Shown here piece by piece: positions 1-7,830 of a stretch of 64,000 nt of DNA. The notes beneath the pieces were generated by a model that had not been told where the DNA came from, did no database searches, and saw only the letters and a list, made by a program, of their open reading frames with translations. Position 1 is the first letter of the stretch, and each line of letters begins with the position of its first letter. This DNA comes from Cetobacterium_A somerae. GTDB lineage: Bacteria > Fusobacteriota > Fusobacteriia > Fusobacteriales > Fusobacteriaceae. A program made the translations under genes and the position numbers. The stretch is from assembly GCF_044784365.2 (NCBI RefSeq), contig NZ_CP173062.2; one strand, given 5' to 3'.

Positions 1-578
1 AAATAAACATGTCCAAATACTTCACAAGATTTTTTTGTTGCAGCATATGGAGATATTGCAAAATCAACTACATCTGTTTCTTTAAAAGGAACTACTTTAT
101 TATTACCATAAACTGAACTAGAAGAAGCTTGTATAAATTTTTTAACCCCATATTTTTTACAACACTCCAATAGATTTAAATACCCACCTACATTTACCTT
201 TTCATATTCTAAAGGATTTTCTAAAGATGGTCTAACTCCAGCTAATCCTGCTAAATTTACAACCATATCTATTTTATTTTCATTAAATATCTTGTCTAAA
301 CTTTCAATATTTTTTAAATCACAGTACTCTAAAGAATAGTTGTTTGTATCTACTTTTTTTACTAGCATCTCTATTTTTTCTTCTTTTGTGTCTCTTGATA
401 AAATCTCTACAAGATATTCAATTTTATTTAAACTTTCTAAAACATTCTTTATTTTTATATCTTCTGAGTAAAAATTATGAAAATTATCTATTCCAATTAC
501 GCTATGTCCTAAACTTAACAATTTCTCTACTAAATGTGATCCTATAAATCCAGCTGCTCCTGTTACAATAATTTTCAT
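1..578 (-). CDS. NAD-dependent sugar-nucleotide epimerase, UDP-glucuronate 4-epimerase-like (partial, N-terminal 192 codons)
   Basis: An open frame runs from an ATG at 576-578 to the window edge; the C-terminal part lies outside. The N terminus has the Rossmann glycine motif GAAGFIGSH. Next come LAGLAGVR followed by SLENP, then ASSSSVYG and the catalytic YxxxK pair in SPYAATKKS. This set is typical of the UDP-glucuronate/UDP-glucose 4-epimerase branch of extended SDR enzymes, and the LAGLAGVR..SLENP stretch is most like UDP-GlcA 4-epimerases. Its ATG directly follows the stop codon of the LAB_N gene, so it belongs to the same leftward operon as the GT2 gene. It probably makes the nucleotide sugar that the GT2 enzyme loads onto a lipid carrier. 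The exact substrate cannot be read from this fragment. Confidence 0.85.
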   Translation of the reverse strand, partial: MKIIVTGAAGFIGSHLVEKLLSLGHSVIGIDNFHNFYSEDIKIKNVLESLNKIEYLVEILSRDTKEEKIEMLVKKVDTNNYSLEYCDLKNIESLDKIFNENKIDMVVNLAGLAGVRPSLENPLEYEKVNVGGYLNLLECCKKYGVKKFIQASSSSVYGNNKVVPFKETDVVDFAISPYAATKKSCEVFGHVY

Positions 579-860
579 TTATCTTTCAACTCCTCTATTT
601 TTTTTTATTAAATATATATTTCTTGAATAAATAAGTACATTTGGTGCCTGCCCTAATATAAATACAGGGTCTTTTTTATATATTGCATAAATTAATAAAA
701 AAATACTACCTGATAAACTAAATATCCAAAATGAAAAAGGGATAACGCTCTTTTTAGCTTTCTCACTAGCCAACCACTGAATAATAAATCTCATTGAAAA
801 AAGTCCTTGTCCAATAAAACCTATAATTAAAAAAATATTCCAATTTTCTACACTCATCAT
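579..860 (-). CDS. LAB_N (lipid-A-disaccharide synthase N-terminal-like) small membrane protein
   Basis: This is a 93-residue protein with about three hydrophobic segments (residues 8-27, 40-60 and 66-85). Its motifs, IGQGLFSMRFIIQWLASEK, a PFSFWIFSLSG-type turn and GQAPNVLIYSRN, match the LAB_N domain. In many diderms that domain occurs as a small stand-alone protein beside GT2 and ArnT-like glycosyltransferases. It acts in the cytoplasmic membrane; its molecular role is not settled, though it recalls small membrane transporters. It sits 2 nt after the GT2 stop and abuts the epimerase start, so the three genes are cotranscribed. Confidence 0.85.
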   Translation of the reverse strand: MMSVENWNIFLIIGFIGQGLFSMRFIIQWLASEKAKKSVIPFSFWIFSLSGSIFLLIYAIYKKDPVFILGQAPNVLIYSRNIYLIKKNRGVER

Positions 861-862
861 AA

Positions 863-1564
863 CTATTCCTCTATTTTCCAGTTTAGCATTCTATTTTTCA
901 TCCATCTTACTGCAAAAACATCTTTAAAAGCTTTAAAGCCTCTTCCAAAAACTTTATATTTTGACTCTCCATGCAATCTATCATAATGCCTTACTGGTAC
1001 CTCTATAACTTTATAACCCATATACTTTGCCAAAGTTGGTAAAAATCTATGCATTCCATTAAATAATTTATATGATTTAACAACTTCTTTTTTAAATAGT
1101 TTTAATGGACACCCTGTATCTTGAATATTATCACCTGTTACAAAATTTCTAAATCCATTTCCAATTTTTGATGCTAACTTTCTTTTAAAACCATCCTCTC
1201 TAGTCGCCCTTCTTCCATTAACTACATCATACTCTGGAATATGCTCTAAAAGTTTATAAACATCCTCAGGATCAGTCTGTAAATCTCCATCCATCATTAA
1301 AACTAAACTTCCTTGAGATTTTTGAAATCCAGTATCTATTGCCGCACTTTGACCATTATTTTTTGTAAAATGATAAACTTTTACATTTTTATTTTCTTCT
1401 CTTAATTTATTTAAGAGCTCATAACTTCCATCAGTACTTCCATCATTTATAAAAATAATTTCATACTCTTTAAATCCTTTTTTAAAAGCTGCCTCAATTC
1501 TTTCTGCCATAGGAATAATGTTATCTTTTTCATTGTAAACTGGTATTACTGCTGATATCTCCAT
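863..1564 (-). CDS. GT2 family polyprenyl-phosphate sugar transferase (DPM1/ArnC/RgtE type)
   Basis: A 233-residue GT-A fold glycosyltransferase. The N-terminal IPVYNEKDN strand, INDGSTDGS near residue 40 and the metal-binding MDGDLQTDPED (Asp92/Asp94) are diagnostic. The later NIQDTGCPLKLF and HGESKYKVFGRG blocks are typical of enzymes that move a sugar from a nucleotide to polyprenyl phosphate. There are no C-terminal membrane helices, as in the short DPM1-like forms. The start has a strong AGGAGG site 8 nt upstream. It is the first gene of a leftward operon with LAB_N and the epimerase. A GT39 transferase across the divergent promoter probably uses the lipid-linked sugar to decorate lipid A. 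Confidence 0.9.
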   Translation of the reverse strand: MEISAVIPVYNEKDNIIPMAERIEAAFKKGFKEYEIIFINDGSTDGSYELLNKLREENKNVKVYHFTKNNGQSAAIDTGFQKSQGSLVLMMDGDLQTDPEDVYKLLEHIPEYDVVNGRRATREDGFKRKLASKIGNGFRNFVTGDNIQDTGCPLKLFKKEVVKSYKLFNGMHRFLPTLAKYMGYKVIEVPVRHYDRLHGESKYKVFGRGFKAFKDVFAVRWMKNRMLNWKIEE

Positions 1565-1588
1565 TGCTGCCTCCTTTTGTTTTTTTTA

Positions 1589-1620
1589 ATTATAAAGTTT
1601 AAAAGTAAATTTTTAGTAAA
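1589..1620 (-). promoter_or_regulatory. Promoter and 11-bp-period direct repeat for the GT2 operon
   Basis: Read on the minus strand, TTTAC (1620-1616) is repeated at 1609-1605 with an 11-bp period. Exactly 10 nt after the second repeat comes TATAAT (1594-1589). There is no good -35 hexamer. The layout matches response-regulator-activated promoters of the Pho-box kind. The same layout faces the other way at 1695-1727. Confidence 0.6.
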
Positions 1621-1694
1621 TTTTTTAAAATAAAACAAATACTGCTATAATATATACCTCACAATTATTCAATATACAAGTTTTTCAAATAAAT

Positions 1695-1727
1695 TTTTAC
1701 CATTTTTTTACTTTTTTGTTTTATAAT
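1695..1727 (+). promoter_or_regulatory. Promoter and 11-bp-period direct repeat for the two-component operon
   Basis: TTTTAC at 1695-1700 is repeated at 1706-1711 (11-bp period). After exactly 10 nt comes TATAAT at 1722-1727, 33 nt before the response-regulator ATG. It mirrors the element on the other strand at 1589-1620, which suggests that the adjacent OmpR-type regulator controls both promoters. Confidence 0.6.
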
Positions 1728-1760
1728 ACATATAACAATTAATTTAAATGGAGGGAAGCT

Positions 1761-2438
1761 ATGTTAAAAAAGAATATACTTATTATTGAAGATGACCCTA
1801 AAATTAGAAGATATTTAGAATTAGAATTAGTTCATGAAGGATATAACATTGATTTAGCCGTGGATGGAAGTGATGGTTTAAAACTATTTAGAGAAAATAA
1901 CTACGCTCTTATTCTTCTTGATTTAATGCTTCCTCATATGAGTGGTGAAGATGTTTGTAAAACTATTAGAAATGAATCTAATATACCAATTATAGTATTA
2001 ACTGCTAAAGATGAAATTTTTAGCAAAATAACTCTTTTAGATTTAGGGGCAGATGATTATATTACTAAACCATTTGTCATTGGAGAGCTTCTAGCTAGAA
2101 TGAGAGTTATCTTTAGAAATAAACAATCTTTTACAGATAAAAAAATTTTAAAATTCGAAAATATATCTCTTAACTTAAATACAAAAGAGGTTCTTTTAGA
2201 TGAAACTTTAATAACTTTAACTAAAACAGAATACAATTTACTTCACTACTTAATGATTAATAAAAATTTAGTTTTAAGCAGAGAAAATATCTTAGAAAAT
2301 GTTTGGGGATATGATTATTTTGGAGATGGAAAAATTATTGATATGTATATTAAAGCTCTTAGAAAAAAACTTGATCCTGATAGTAAATACATTAAAACTA
2401 TTCGTGGATTTGGTTATTCATTAAAAAAGGAGGATTAA
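1761..2438 (+). CDS. OmpR/PhoB-family response regulator
   Basis: A 225-residue two-domain regulator. The receiver (about 1-118) has the acidic pair EDD (10-12), phosphoacceptor Asp54 in LILLDLMLP, Thr81 in VLTAKD and Lys103 in ITKPF. The C-terminal winged helix (about 130-222) ends in IKTIRGFGYSL, as in the OmpR family. A GGAGGG site precedes the ATG. The histidine kinase follows with its SD (AAGGAGG) inside the last codons of this gene. All catalytic residues are present, so it should be phosphorylated by that kinase. The direct repeats at its own promoter and at the divergent GT2 promoter are the likely targets. Confidence 0.93.
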   Translation: MLKKNILIIEDDPKIRRYLELELVHEGYNIDLAVDGSDGLKLFRENNYALILLDLMLPHMSGEDVCKTIRNESNIPIIVLTAKDEIFSKITLLDLGADDYITKPFVIGELLARMRVIFRNKQSFTDKKILKFENISLNLNTKEVLLDETLITLTKTEYNLLHYLMINKNLVLSRENILENVWGYDYFGDGKIIDMYIKALRKKLDPDSKYIKTIRGFGYSLKKED

Positions 2439-2439
2439 T

Positions 2440-3786
2440 TTGAGAACCCTTTCAGGTACTTTAAAGAAAAGTTATTTTCAATTGATTTGTCTATTTACTA
2501 TTGTTCTACTTTTATCACTATCTATTACTGGAAAATATTTAATTAATTCATCTAAACAATACTTAAGAAATGCTATGGGATTTTTAAAATATGAAATCTT
2601 AGAAGAAGTTAATTCAAAATCTATGGAAATTTTTACAGGTGATTTAGTCAACCAACTTTTTAGAGTAGAAAATCCTGCTCTTGATGATTTAGAAATAACA
2701 ATAAAATATAAGGATTTAACTTATACAGAAAATAAAAAGCAATTTCTTTTAGATTCTGCTGTTGAAGATAAGGTAAAAAATGTTCATTGGTATGATTATA
2801 TGGTTTTAAAAAATGAACTGATTAATAAAGATGGAGAAGTCTATACTGTTATTCTTGTAAAAAATTTAAGCGAAGAAAAAAATTTCTTCTTTGACATGAT
2901 TTATATCTTTTTATCTGGATTATCCATTTGTATAATTATATCTATCTTTGCTTTTACAAAATTATTAAAAAAAATAAAAAAACAACTTTCTTTATTAGAA
3001 AATATTAATTCGAATATTACTTTAGAAAACTTAAAAGTTATAAAACCTACAAATTATTTTAAAGAATTTGATAACATATTAGATTCATACGAAGATATGT
3101 TATTAAGACTTGATACACAAAATAAAAAACAAATTGAATTTGTTCATAATTCATCACATGAGCTAAAAACTCCTCTTTTTATAATTGGGGGATATATTGA
3201 TATGATTAAGCGTTGGGGAAAAAAAGACCCTGAAATATTTAATGAAGCTTTAATATCTATTGAAGATGAAACTAAAAGTATGAATCTACTTATTGAAAAA
3301 CTTTTATTTATTGCGAAAGAATCTGAAATCAAAAGTGAAAAAAATGAAGTTGAACTATCTGAAATTATTTTAGGATGTATCTCTAGCTTAAAACATCAAT
3401 ACCCTAAATCTAATATTAATTTTACTCCTGAGTATACAATTATTAAATCTGATGAGGGGTTAATTAAGTTATTAATAAAAAACATCTTGGAAAATTCTAT
3501 TAAATATGGTAAAAATAACCCAGTTGATATAAGTATTACAAATAACGATGAACAAAAACAAGCTATTTTAACTATTAAAGATTATGGTATTGGAATGACT
3601 TCTGAAGAACTTCACCATATTTACGATCGATTCTTTAGAGCAAATAAATCTCGTAGCAAAGAGATTCAAGGTCATGGTCTTGGTATGTCTATTGTTAAAA
3701 GAATTATAAATCTTTTAAATTTAGATATAAAAATTTCGAGTACCCCTAATATGGGAACAACTGTTCAAATATTTTTTAATCTATAA
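2440..3786 (+). CDS. Membrane sensor histidine kinase
   Basis: A 448-residue HisKA/HATPase_c kinase starting at TTG, 1 nt after the regulator stop; the SD AAGGAGG lies at 2428-2434. TM1 is about residues 12-33 and TM2 about 150-172, flanking a short extracytoplasmic sensor of roughly 115 residues. Phospho-acceptor His240 lies in SSHELKTPL. The ATP-binding domain has the N box (NILENSIKYG), G1 (DYGIGM), F box (DRFFRA) and G2 (GHGLGMSIVKR). The stimulus is unknown. The linked lipid A-type transferases suggest sensing of an envelope condition such as cationic peptides, metal or pH. Confidence 0.93.
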   Translation: MRTLSGTLKKSYFQLICLFTIVLLLSLSITGKYLINSSKQYLRNAMGFLKYEILEEVNSKSMEIFTGDLVNQLFRVENPALDDLEITIKYKDLTYTENKKQFLLDSAVEDKVKNVHWYDYMVLKNELINKDGEVYTVILVKNLSEEKNFFFDMIYIFLSGLSICIIISIFAFTKLLKKIKKQLSLLENINSNITLENLKVIKPTNYFKEFDNILDSYEDMLLRLDTQNKKQIEFVHNSSHELKTPLFIIGGYIDMIKRWGKKDPEIFNEALISIEDETKSMNLLIEKLLFIAKESEIKSEKNEVELSEIILGCISSLKHQYPKSNINFTPEYTIIKSDEGLIKLLIKNILENSIKYGKNNPVDISITNNDEQKQAILTIKDYGIGMTSEELHHIYDRFFRANKSRSKEIQGHGLGMSIVKRIINLLNLDIKISSTPNMGTTVQIFFNL

Positions 3787-3826
3787 AATTTCTACTATAT
3801 TTTTAAAACTTAAGGAGGATTTTCTC

Positions 3827-5395
3827 ATGTTTAAAGATAAAAAACTTTTATCTATTTTAGGATTAAGTTTTATCTCATTTTTTAGTACTATTTGGATTCG
3901 AAAAGCAGATTTAATGGAATCTAGAAATTTTATTACCGCTAGAGAGATTGTATTTAATAATGAATGGCTCGTTACTACTTTAAATGGACAATATCGTTTT
4001 GAAAAACCTCCATTACCAACTTGGTTTACAGCTGCTGTTATGAAAATTTCTAATAATTTTTCTGATGAGTGGATACTTCGATTACCTGTGGCTTTAGTTT
4101 CTGTCTTACTGATCTTTTTTATATACCGATTTGTTCAAGAGTTATCTGATAATAAAAATCTCCCATTTTTAGTATCGTTTGTTGCTGCAACTACCTTTAT
4201 GATAACAAAAGTTGGTAGTGAAAATGCTTGGGATGCATATCCATATATTTTTATGTTTGGATCTATCACTTATCTTTTAAAAAGTATAAACTCTAAAAGA
4301 ACTTTTAGTCTTTTATTTGCTTCTATACTTTTAGCAGCCTCTTTACTAAGTAAAGGTCCTGTAGCGATTTATGGTATGTTTCTACCTTTTGTTATCTCAT
4401 ATATTTGGGTTTATAAATTAAAAAAAATACTTGAAAATCGTAGACGAATTATTTTATATGTTTTAATTGGTTTAATTCTAGCTTCTATTTGGCCTATTGC
4501 TATGATTCTAGAGAATAAAGAACTATTTTTCTCTGTTATGAATAAAGAAAAAAACACTTGGACAAGTAAACATGTTAAAAGCTTTTTCTTTTACTTTAAC
4601 TATTTTTATTTCATGGGAATTTGGATATTCTTTTCTATTATTACTTTTTTTAAAAAATGGAATTTAAAAAATAGTGAGGAAAATAGGCTTTTTAAATTTG
4701 GAACTCTTTGGTCTATTTTAACCTTTTTACTTTTATCATTTATAAAAATGAAAAAAGAGAGATATGGATTTCCTATATATGTAGTTTCATCTATTCCAAT
4801 CGGAATTATATTAAACTACTATATTAATAGCGACTGGAATCTTTTGAAGAAATCAGATAAAATTCTATTTTATATACAAGCCACTCTTATAACAATTTTA
4901 TCTATTGGAAGTGTTGGTCTTATATTTTGGAAAAAACCAAATTTTTATTATTTAACTATTCCATTTTTTATTTTATTAGTCTATCTTTTTAAAGACAGAT
5001 TAATTGATAAAAAAAATTTCAAAAAAAAAGTTATTTATTTAAGTGGATTTTTACTACTAATAGTTAATTGTAATTTAACTTGGATTATTGAAAATGAAAT
5101 TCGTAATAAGAATAGTTCTAATTTAATCCCATTAGAAACTTTACAAAAAAATAATAAGCTATTTCATATATATTCAAAGGATTTCACAATTGAAGATGTT
5201 TGGAGTGTAGGACAAGATATTCATTTCTTAGATGATAATACTATTCTTCCTGAGAAATTTTATATTTTGTCTAAAAATTCAAAATTTGATTTAGAAAATA
5301 ACTATAAAATAGAATACAAAGAGACTTATAGTCGATTTAAAGATGATGATGATTTAATATATATTTATAAAGTTATTAACAATTCAAAGAGATAA
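3827..5395 (+). CDS. GT39/PMT-superfamily lipid-linked sugar transferase (ArnT/RgtD-like)
   Basis: A 522-residue polytopic protein with about 11-13 hydrophobic helices. The first extracytoplasmic loop holds DLMESRNFITARE, then W..T.LNGQYRFEKPPLPTW. That pattern is shared by ArnT and Rgt lipid A glycosyltransferases, with the catalytic acidic residue in the DLxES region. It should take a sugar from undecaprenyl phosphate and put it on lipid A or core at the outer face of the inner membrane. It follows the two-component pair by 40 nt with a strong AAGGAGG site, so it is probably in the same transcript. The sugar is not known; the adjacent UDP-GlcA-epimerase-like gene makes galacturonic acid a reasonable candidate, with aminoarabinose less likely because no ArnA/B is seen. 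Confidence 0.85.
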   Translation: MFKDKKLLSILGLSFISFFSTIWIRKADLMESRNFITAREIVFNNEWLVTTLNGQYRFEKPPLPTWFTAAVMKISNNFSDEWILRLPVALVSVLLIFFIYRFVQELSDNKNLPFLVSFVAATTFMITKVGSENAWDAYPYIFMFGSITYLLKSINSKRTFSLLFASILLAASLLSKGPVAIYGMFLPFVISYIWVYKLKKILENRRRIILYVLIGLILASIWPIAMILENKELFFSVMNKEKNTWTSKHVKSFFFYFNYFYFMGIWIFFSIITFFKKWNLKNSEENRLFKFGTLWSILTFLLLSFIKMKKERYGFPIYVVSSIPIGIILNYYINSDWNLLKKSDKILFYIQATLITILSIGSVGLIFWKKPNFYYLTIPFFILLVYLFKDRLIDKKNFKKKVIYLSGFLLLIVNCNLTWIIENEIRNKNSSNLIPLETLQKNNKLFHIYSKDFTIEDVWSVGQDIHFLDDNTILPEKFYILSKNSKFDLENNYKIEYKETYSRFKDDDDLIYIYKVINNSKR

Positions 5396-5420
5396 TATCA
5401 ATATATTATCTCTTTGAATT
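5381..5420. terminator. Bidirectional intrinsic terminator
   Basis: A perfect 17-bp inverted repeat (5381-5397 with 5404-5420) with a 6-nt loop, followed by a T-rich tract on the plus strand. It overlaps the stop of the GT39 gene and separates it from the convergent methyltransferase. Confidence 0.85.
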
Positions 5421-6017
5421 TTATTTTTCAGCTATAATTAATCTAACTACATCTCCTAACATAATATTTTTACTCATAACTTTTGAAAATCCAGCTTCTC
5501 TAATAGTCTTTTCTGTTTCTCTTAAAAGTGATGTTCCTAAAATTAATCTTGTAAAAATATTCAAAACTCTTAATCCTATATTAATTATAAAGTTCTCGCT
5601 TTTCATATGTTCTATAAATACTGCTTTGCCACCATTTTTCAAAACTCGATATACTTCATTTATTCCTTTTTTAGGATTAGGAATAGTGCAAAAAACACAA
5701 GAGGAAAATACTGAATCAAATGTTTCATCTGAAAAGCTCATATTTTCAATATCCATTTCTAATAATTTTACATTCTCTAATCCCAATAACTTAGCTTTTT
5801 TCTTTGCTATATTCAACATTCCAATAGAAAAATCTATACCTGTTACATCTGATTTTTTCTCATAATATTTTAAACATGCTCCACTTCCTATTCCAATTTC
5901 AAGAATTTTACCTTTTAACATTTGAACAGCTTCTTTTTTTATTTCATTCATAGGCATTCTTTCTTCTAATTTATCAAAAATATTTGCAATTCTACTATAT
6001 TTATCTTTAGTTTCCAT
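5421..6017 (-). CDS. Class I SAM-dependent methyltransferase (UbiE-like)
   Basis: About 198 residues, starting at the ATG at 6015-6017, which has an AGGAG site (ctcct at 6025-6029) at good distance. A start 7 codons further upstream lacks a ribosome site. Motif I is ILEIGIGSGACLKYY, followed by VTGIDFS, an acidic LLEMDIENM and the post-motif DSVFSSCVFCTIPNP. This is the Methyltransf_11 fold. Near-neighbours methylate small molecules or lipids; the substrate is not readable here. It is convergent with the GT39 gene and divergent from the DUF523 gene. Confidence 0.8.
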   Translation of the reverse strand: METKDKYSRIANIFDKLEERMPMNEIKKEAVQMLKGKILEIGIGSGACLKYYEKKSDVTGIDFSIGMLNIAKKKAKLLGLENVKLLEMDIENMSFSDETFDSVFSSCVFCTIPNPKKGINEVYRVLKNGGKAVFIEHMKSENFIINIGLRVLNIFTRLILGTSLLRETEKTIREAGFSKVMSKNIMLGDVVRLIIAEK

Positions 6018-6105
6018 TTTAATTCTCCTATTTTTCATTTTTTATTAAAGGAACTATATTTCTTAATAGTATATATTATCTAAACCGTATATACAAGGAG
6101 GCAAC

Positions 6106-7035
6106 ATGGAAAATCTTTTAAATAGAAAATTAAGATTGGGAATCGCAGCGTGTCAATTTGGTTCTAAAGTTAGATATAACGGAAAAGGAATAGATTTGAC
6201 TCAATCTTTAGGAAGAGACCGTGGACAATTCATTTGGACTCCTGTTTGTCCTGAAATTATGAGTGGAATGGGAGTTCCTAGACCAAGTATTAAACTTTCA
6301 GGAGGAAATGGATTTGATTTTTGGAATGGAAAAGCAAATATAAAAAATAAAGAGGGAGAAAACCGAAATGAGATGGTTCGAAAAGGTGCTATCGCTTGTC
6401 TTGAAACTTTAGAAAGAGCAAATATTGATGCCTATATATTTATGGAGGGAAGTCCTTCTTGCGGAGTTTATAGAACAAGTTTAAAAAATCAGCGTCTTGG
6501 AAATCCACCAGGAGTCTTTGGTGCATTACTTTTAGAAAGAAATATTTTTTTAATTAGTTCAATTGACCTACAAAGTCCTATCAGATGGTGGGATTGGAAA
6601 AGACGATTGGTTGCTTTTGTTTGGATTAAAGAGCAAAATATCAACTCAATTGACATTTTAAAAGAAATTTGGGACAAAGTTAAATATGTTTTATATGAAT
6701 TACACGAAGAAGAAGCAACTAAAATAAGAGATCAAATAAGATTAATTACAAATGAAAAGAAGGATGTATCTGATGAAACCTTTACTTTTCTTAAAAACTC
6801 TATTCTAGATCTTTTAAGAAAACCAGCTGAATTAGAAAATATAAAAAAATGCTTATGGACTAACTATATTAACTTAAAAGAAAAAGAAAATATTGAGGTA
6901 GAAGAGATTTTTGAACCTCACATTTTAAGAAATATGACACATATAGCCCAAGAACTTCTTGGAGTTGAGATTGAAGCTAGAAAAAGAAATATTTTATTCA
7001 GAAGCTCCCCAATTAATTATAAACCTGATAGATAA
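6106..7035 (+). CDS. DUF523/TudS-family protein with a C-terminal extension
   Basis: A 309-residue protein. Residues 1-165 carry the DUF523 signatures: an early Cys in GIAACQFGSKVRYNG, VCPEIMSGMGVPRP, and EGSPSCGV. These three cysteines are the expected ligands of a [4Fe-4S] cluster in 2-thiouracil desulfurases of the TudS family, so a role in thiolated-pyrimidine desulfuration is plausible. The remaining 145 residues are mostly helical and charged, and do not show the YH-rich DUF1722 signature that often follows DUF523. Stand-alone family members are about 150 residues, so this is a long form. It has a good AAGGAGG site and its own terminator. Confidence 0.75.
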   Translation: MENLLNRKLRLGIAACQFGSKVRYNGKGIDLTQSLGRDRGQFIWTPVCPEIMSGMGVPRPSIKLSGGNGFDFWNGKANIKNKEGENRNEMVRKGAIACLETLERANIDAYIFMEGSPSCGVYRTSLKNQRLGNPPGVFGALLLERNIFLISSIDLQSPIRWWDWKRRLVAFVWIKEQNINSIDILKEIWDKVKYVLYELHEEEATKIRDQIRLITNEKKDVSDETFTFLKNSILDLLRKPAELENIKKCLWTNYINLKEKENIEVEEIFEPHILRNMTHIAQELLGVEIEARKRNILFRSSPINYKPDR

Positions 7036-7058
7036 TTTATTTCTATCAATACAAAAAA

Positions 7059-7090
7059 GAAAAAAGACTGCGTCTACTCAGTCTTTTCTC
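7059..7090. terminator. Intrinsic terminator between convergent genes
   Basis: An inverted repeat, AAAAGACT (7062-7069) with AGTCTTTT (7080-7087), flanked by an A-run and T-rich sequence. It serves the DUF523 gene and probably also the convergent small gene. Confidence 0.7.
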
Positions 7091-7127
7091 TTTTTCACTT
7101 TATTATCCACACTTTATCTAAAATAGT

Positions 7128-7370
7128 TTATCTCATTTTATTTATAACAAAATTAACATTTTTTCCACTTACCTCTGCAAGTTCTTCTTCATCAATAGGC
7201 ATAACTTTTGATACATTATTTTCATAATTAAATATCTCTTGTGTCTTAGTGATTACAGAATTTTTTAAAGAAGATTGGTTATTCTCAGTTTCCTTACTTT
7301 TTAAACCTCTTGCATATATATTCATTGCTAATAACAATCCCACTATAATATATACAATTTTCTTACTCAT
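7128..7370 (-). CDS. Small exported hypothetical protein
   Basis: An 80-residue protein that I do not recognise. Residues 4-20 form a hydrophobic signal or anchor (IVYIIVGLLLAMNIYA) ending in an A-R-G junction. The rest is polar and Asn/Glu/Lys-rich. Near the C terminus is PIDEEELAEVSGK, which recalls a double-glycine leader (EEL..VSGG) but has GK in place of GG and lies at the wrong end. It has a good GGAGG site and a near-consensus promoter, so it is expressed as its own short unit. Confidence 0.7.
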   Translation of the reverse strand: MSKKIVYIIVGLLLAMNIYARGLKSKETENNQSSLKNSVITKTQEIFNYENNVSKVMPIDEEELAEVSGKNVNFVINKMR

Positions 7371-7401
7371 TTTAATCTGCCTCCATATATTTCATATAAT
7401 G

Positions 7402-7430
7402 TAAATATACAGCTTTTCATATAAAATGTC
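7402..7430 (-). promoter_or_regulatory. Sigma-70-type promoter for the small exported protein
   Basis: On the minus strand TTGACA (7430-7425), a 17-bp spacer and TATATT (7407-7402) form a near-consensus promoter about 30 nt upstream of the ATG at 7370. The rest of the gap to 7528 shows no gene. Confidence 0.8.
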
Positions 7431-7528
7431 AATGTCATTATATAAATAATGAATGATACAACTATTCATAAAATCAATAGTTTATATATTTTTTATTTAT
7501 GTTTTGTTAAATCACATTTGATTTATTT

Positions 7529-7810
7529 TTAGGACTGTTTAAGTATTTTTTCTACATCTTCATAGCGAACTTTCCCCTTCAATAAAACCTCTTCCATTTT
7601 CTCATCTTTTAGCTTATATACACTATTACAAGAGTTACAAGCTATTATATATTTCTTTTTTAAAGTAATTATCGGTATAAAAAAAATTTCAAAAACTCTT
7701 CTTAATGCGAATAATTGAACTTTTTCTGATAAGCATCCTGTACACTCAAAATCAACTTCTCTTAACTTTTCTTCTGAATCTTTTAAACCAAATATCCCAA
7801 CAAATATCAT
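7529..7810 (-). CDS. Zinc-ribbon domain protein
   Basis: A 93-residue protein with two zinc knuckles, ECTGC (about 24-28) and CNSC (about 59-62), separated by a hydrophobic stretch LFALRRVFEIFFIPII. This fits the small zinc-ribbon family of unknown function seen in low-GC bacteria. It lies 20 nt after cbiJ with a GGGGGA ribosome site and is the last gene of the cobalamin operon. No link to B12 chemistry is established. Confidence 0.7.
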   Translation of the reverse strand: MIFVGIFGLKDSEEKLREVDFECTGCLSEKVQLFALRRVFEIFFIPIITLKKKYIIACNSCNSVYKLKDEKMEEVLLKGKVRYEDVEKILKQS

Positions 7811-7830
7811 TTTATTTCCCCCTTCAGCAT

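Noticed and set aside
344..547. A 67-codon Leu-rich plus-strand frame
   Set aside because: Antisense shadow of the epimerase gene, which has clear family motifs.
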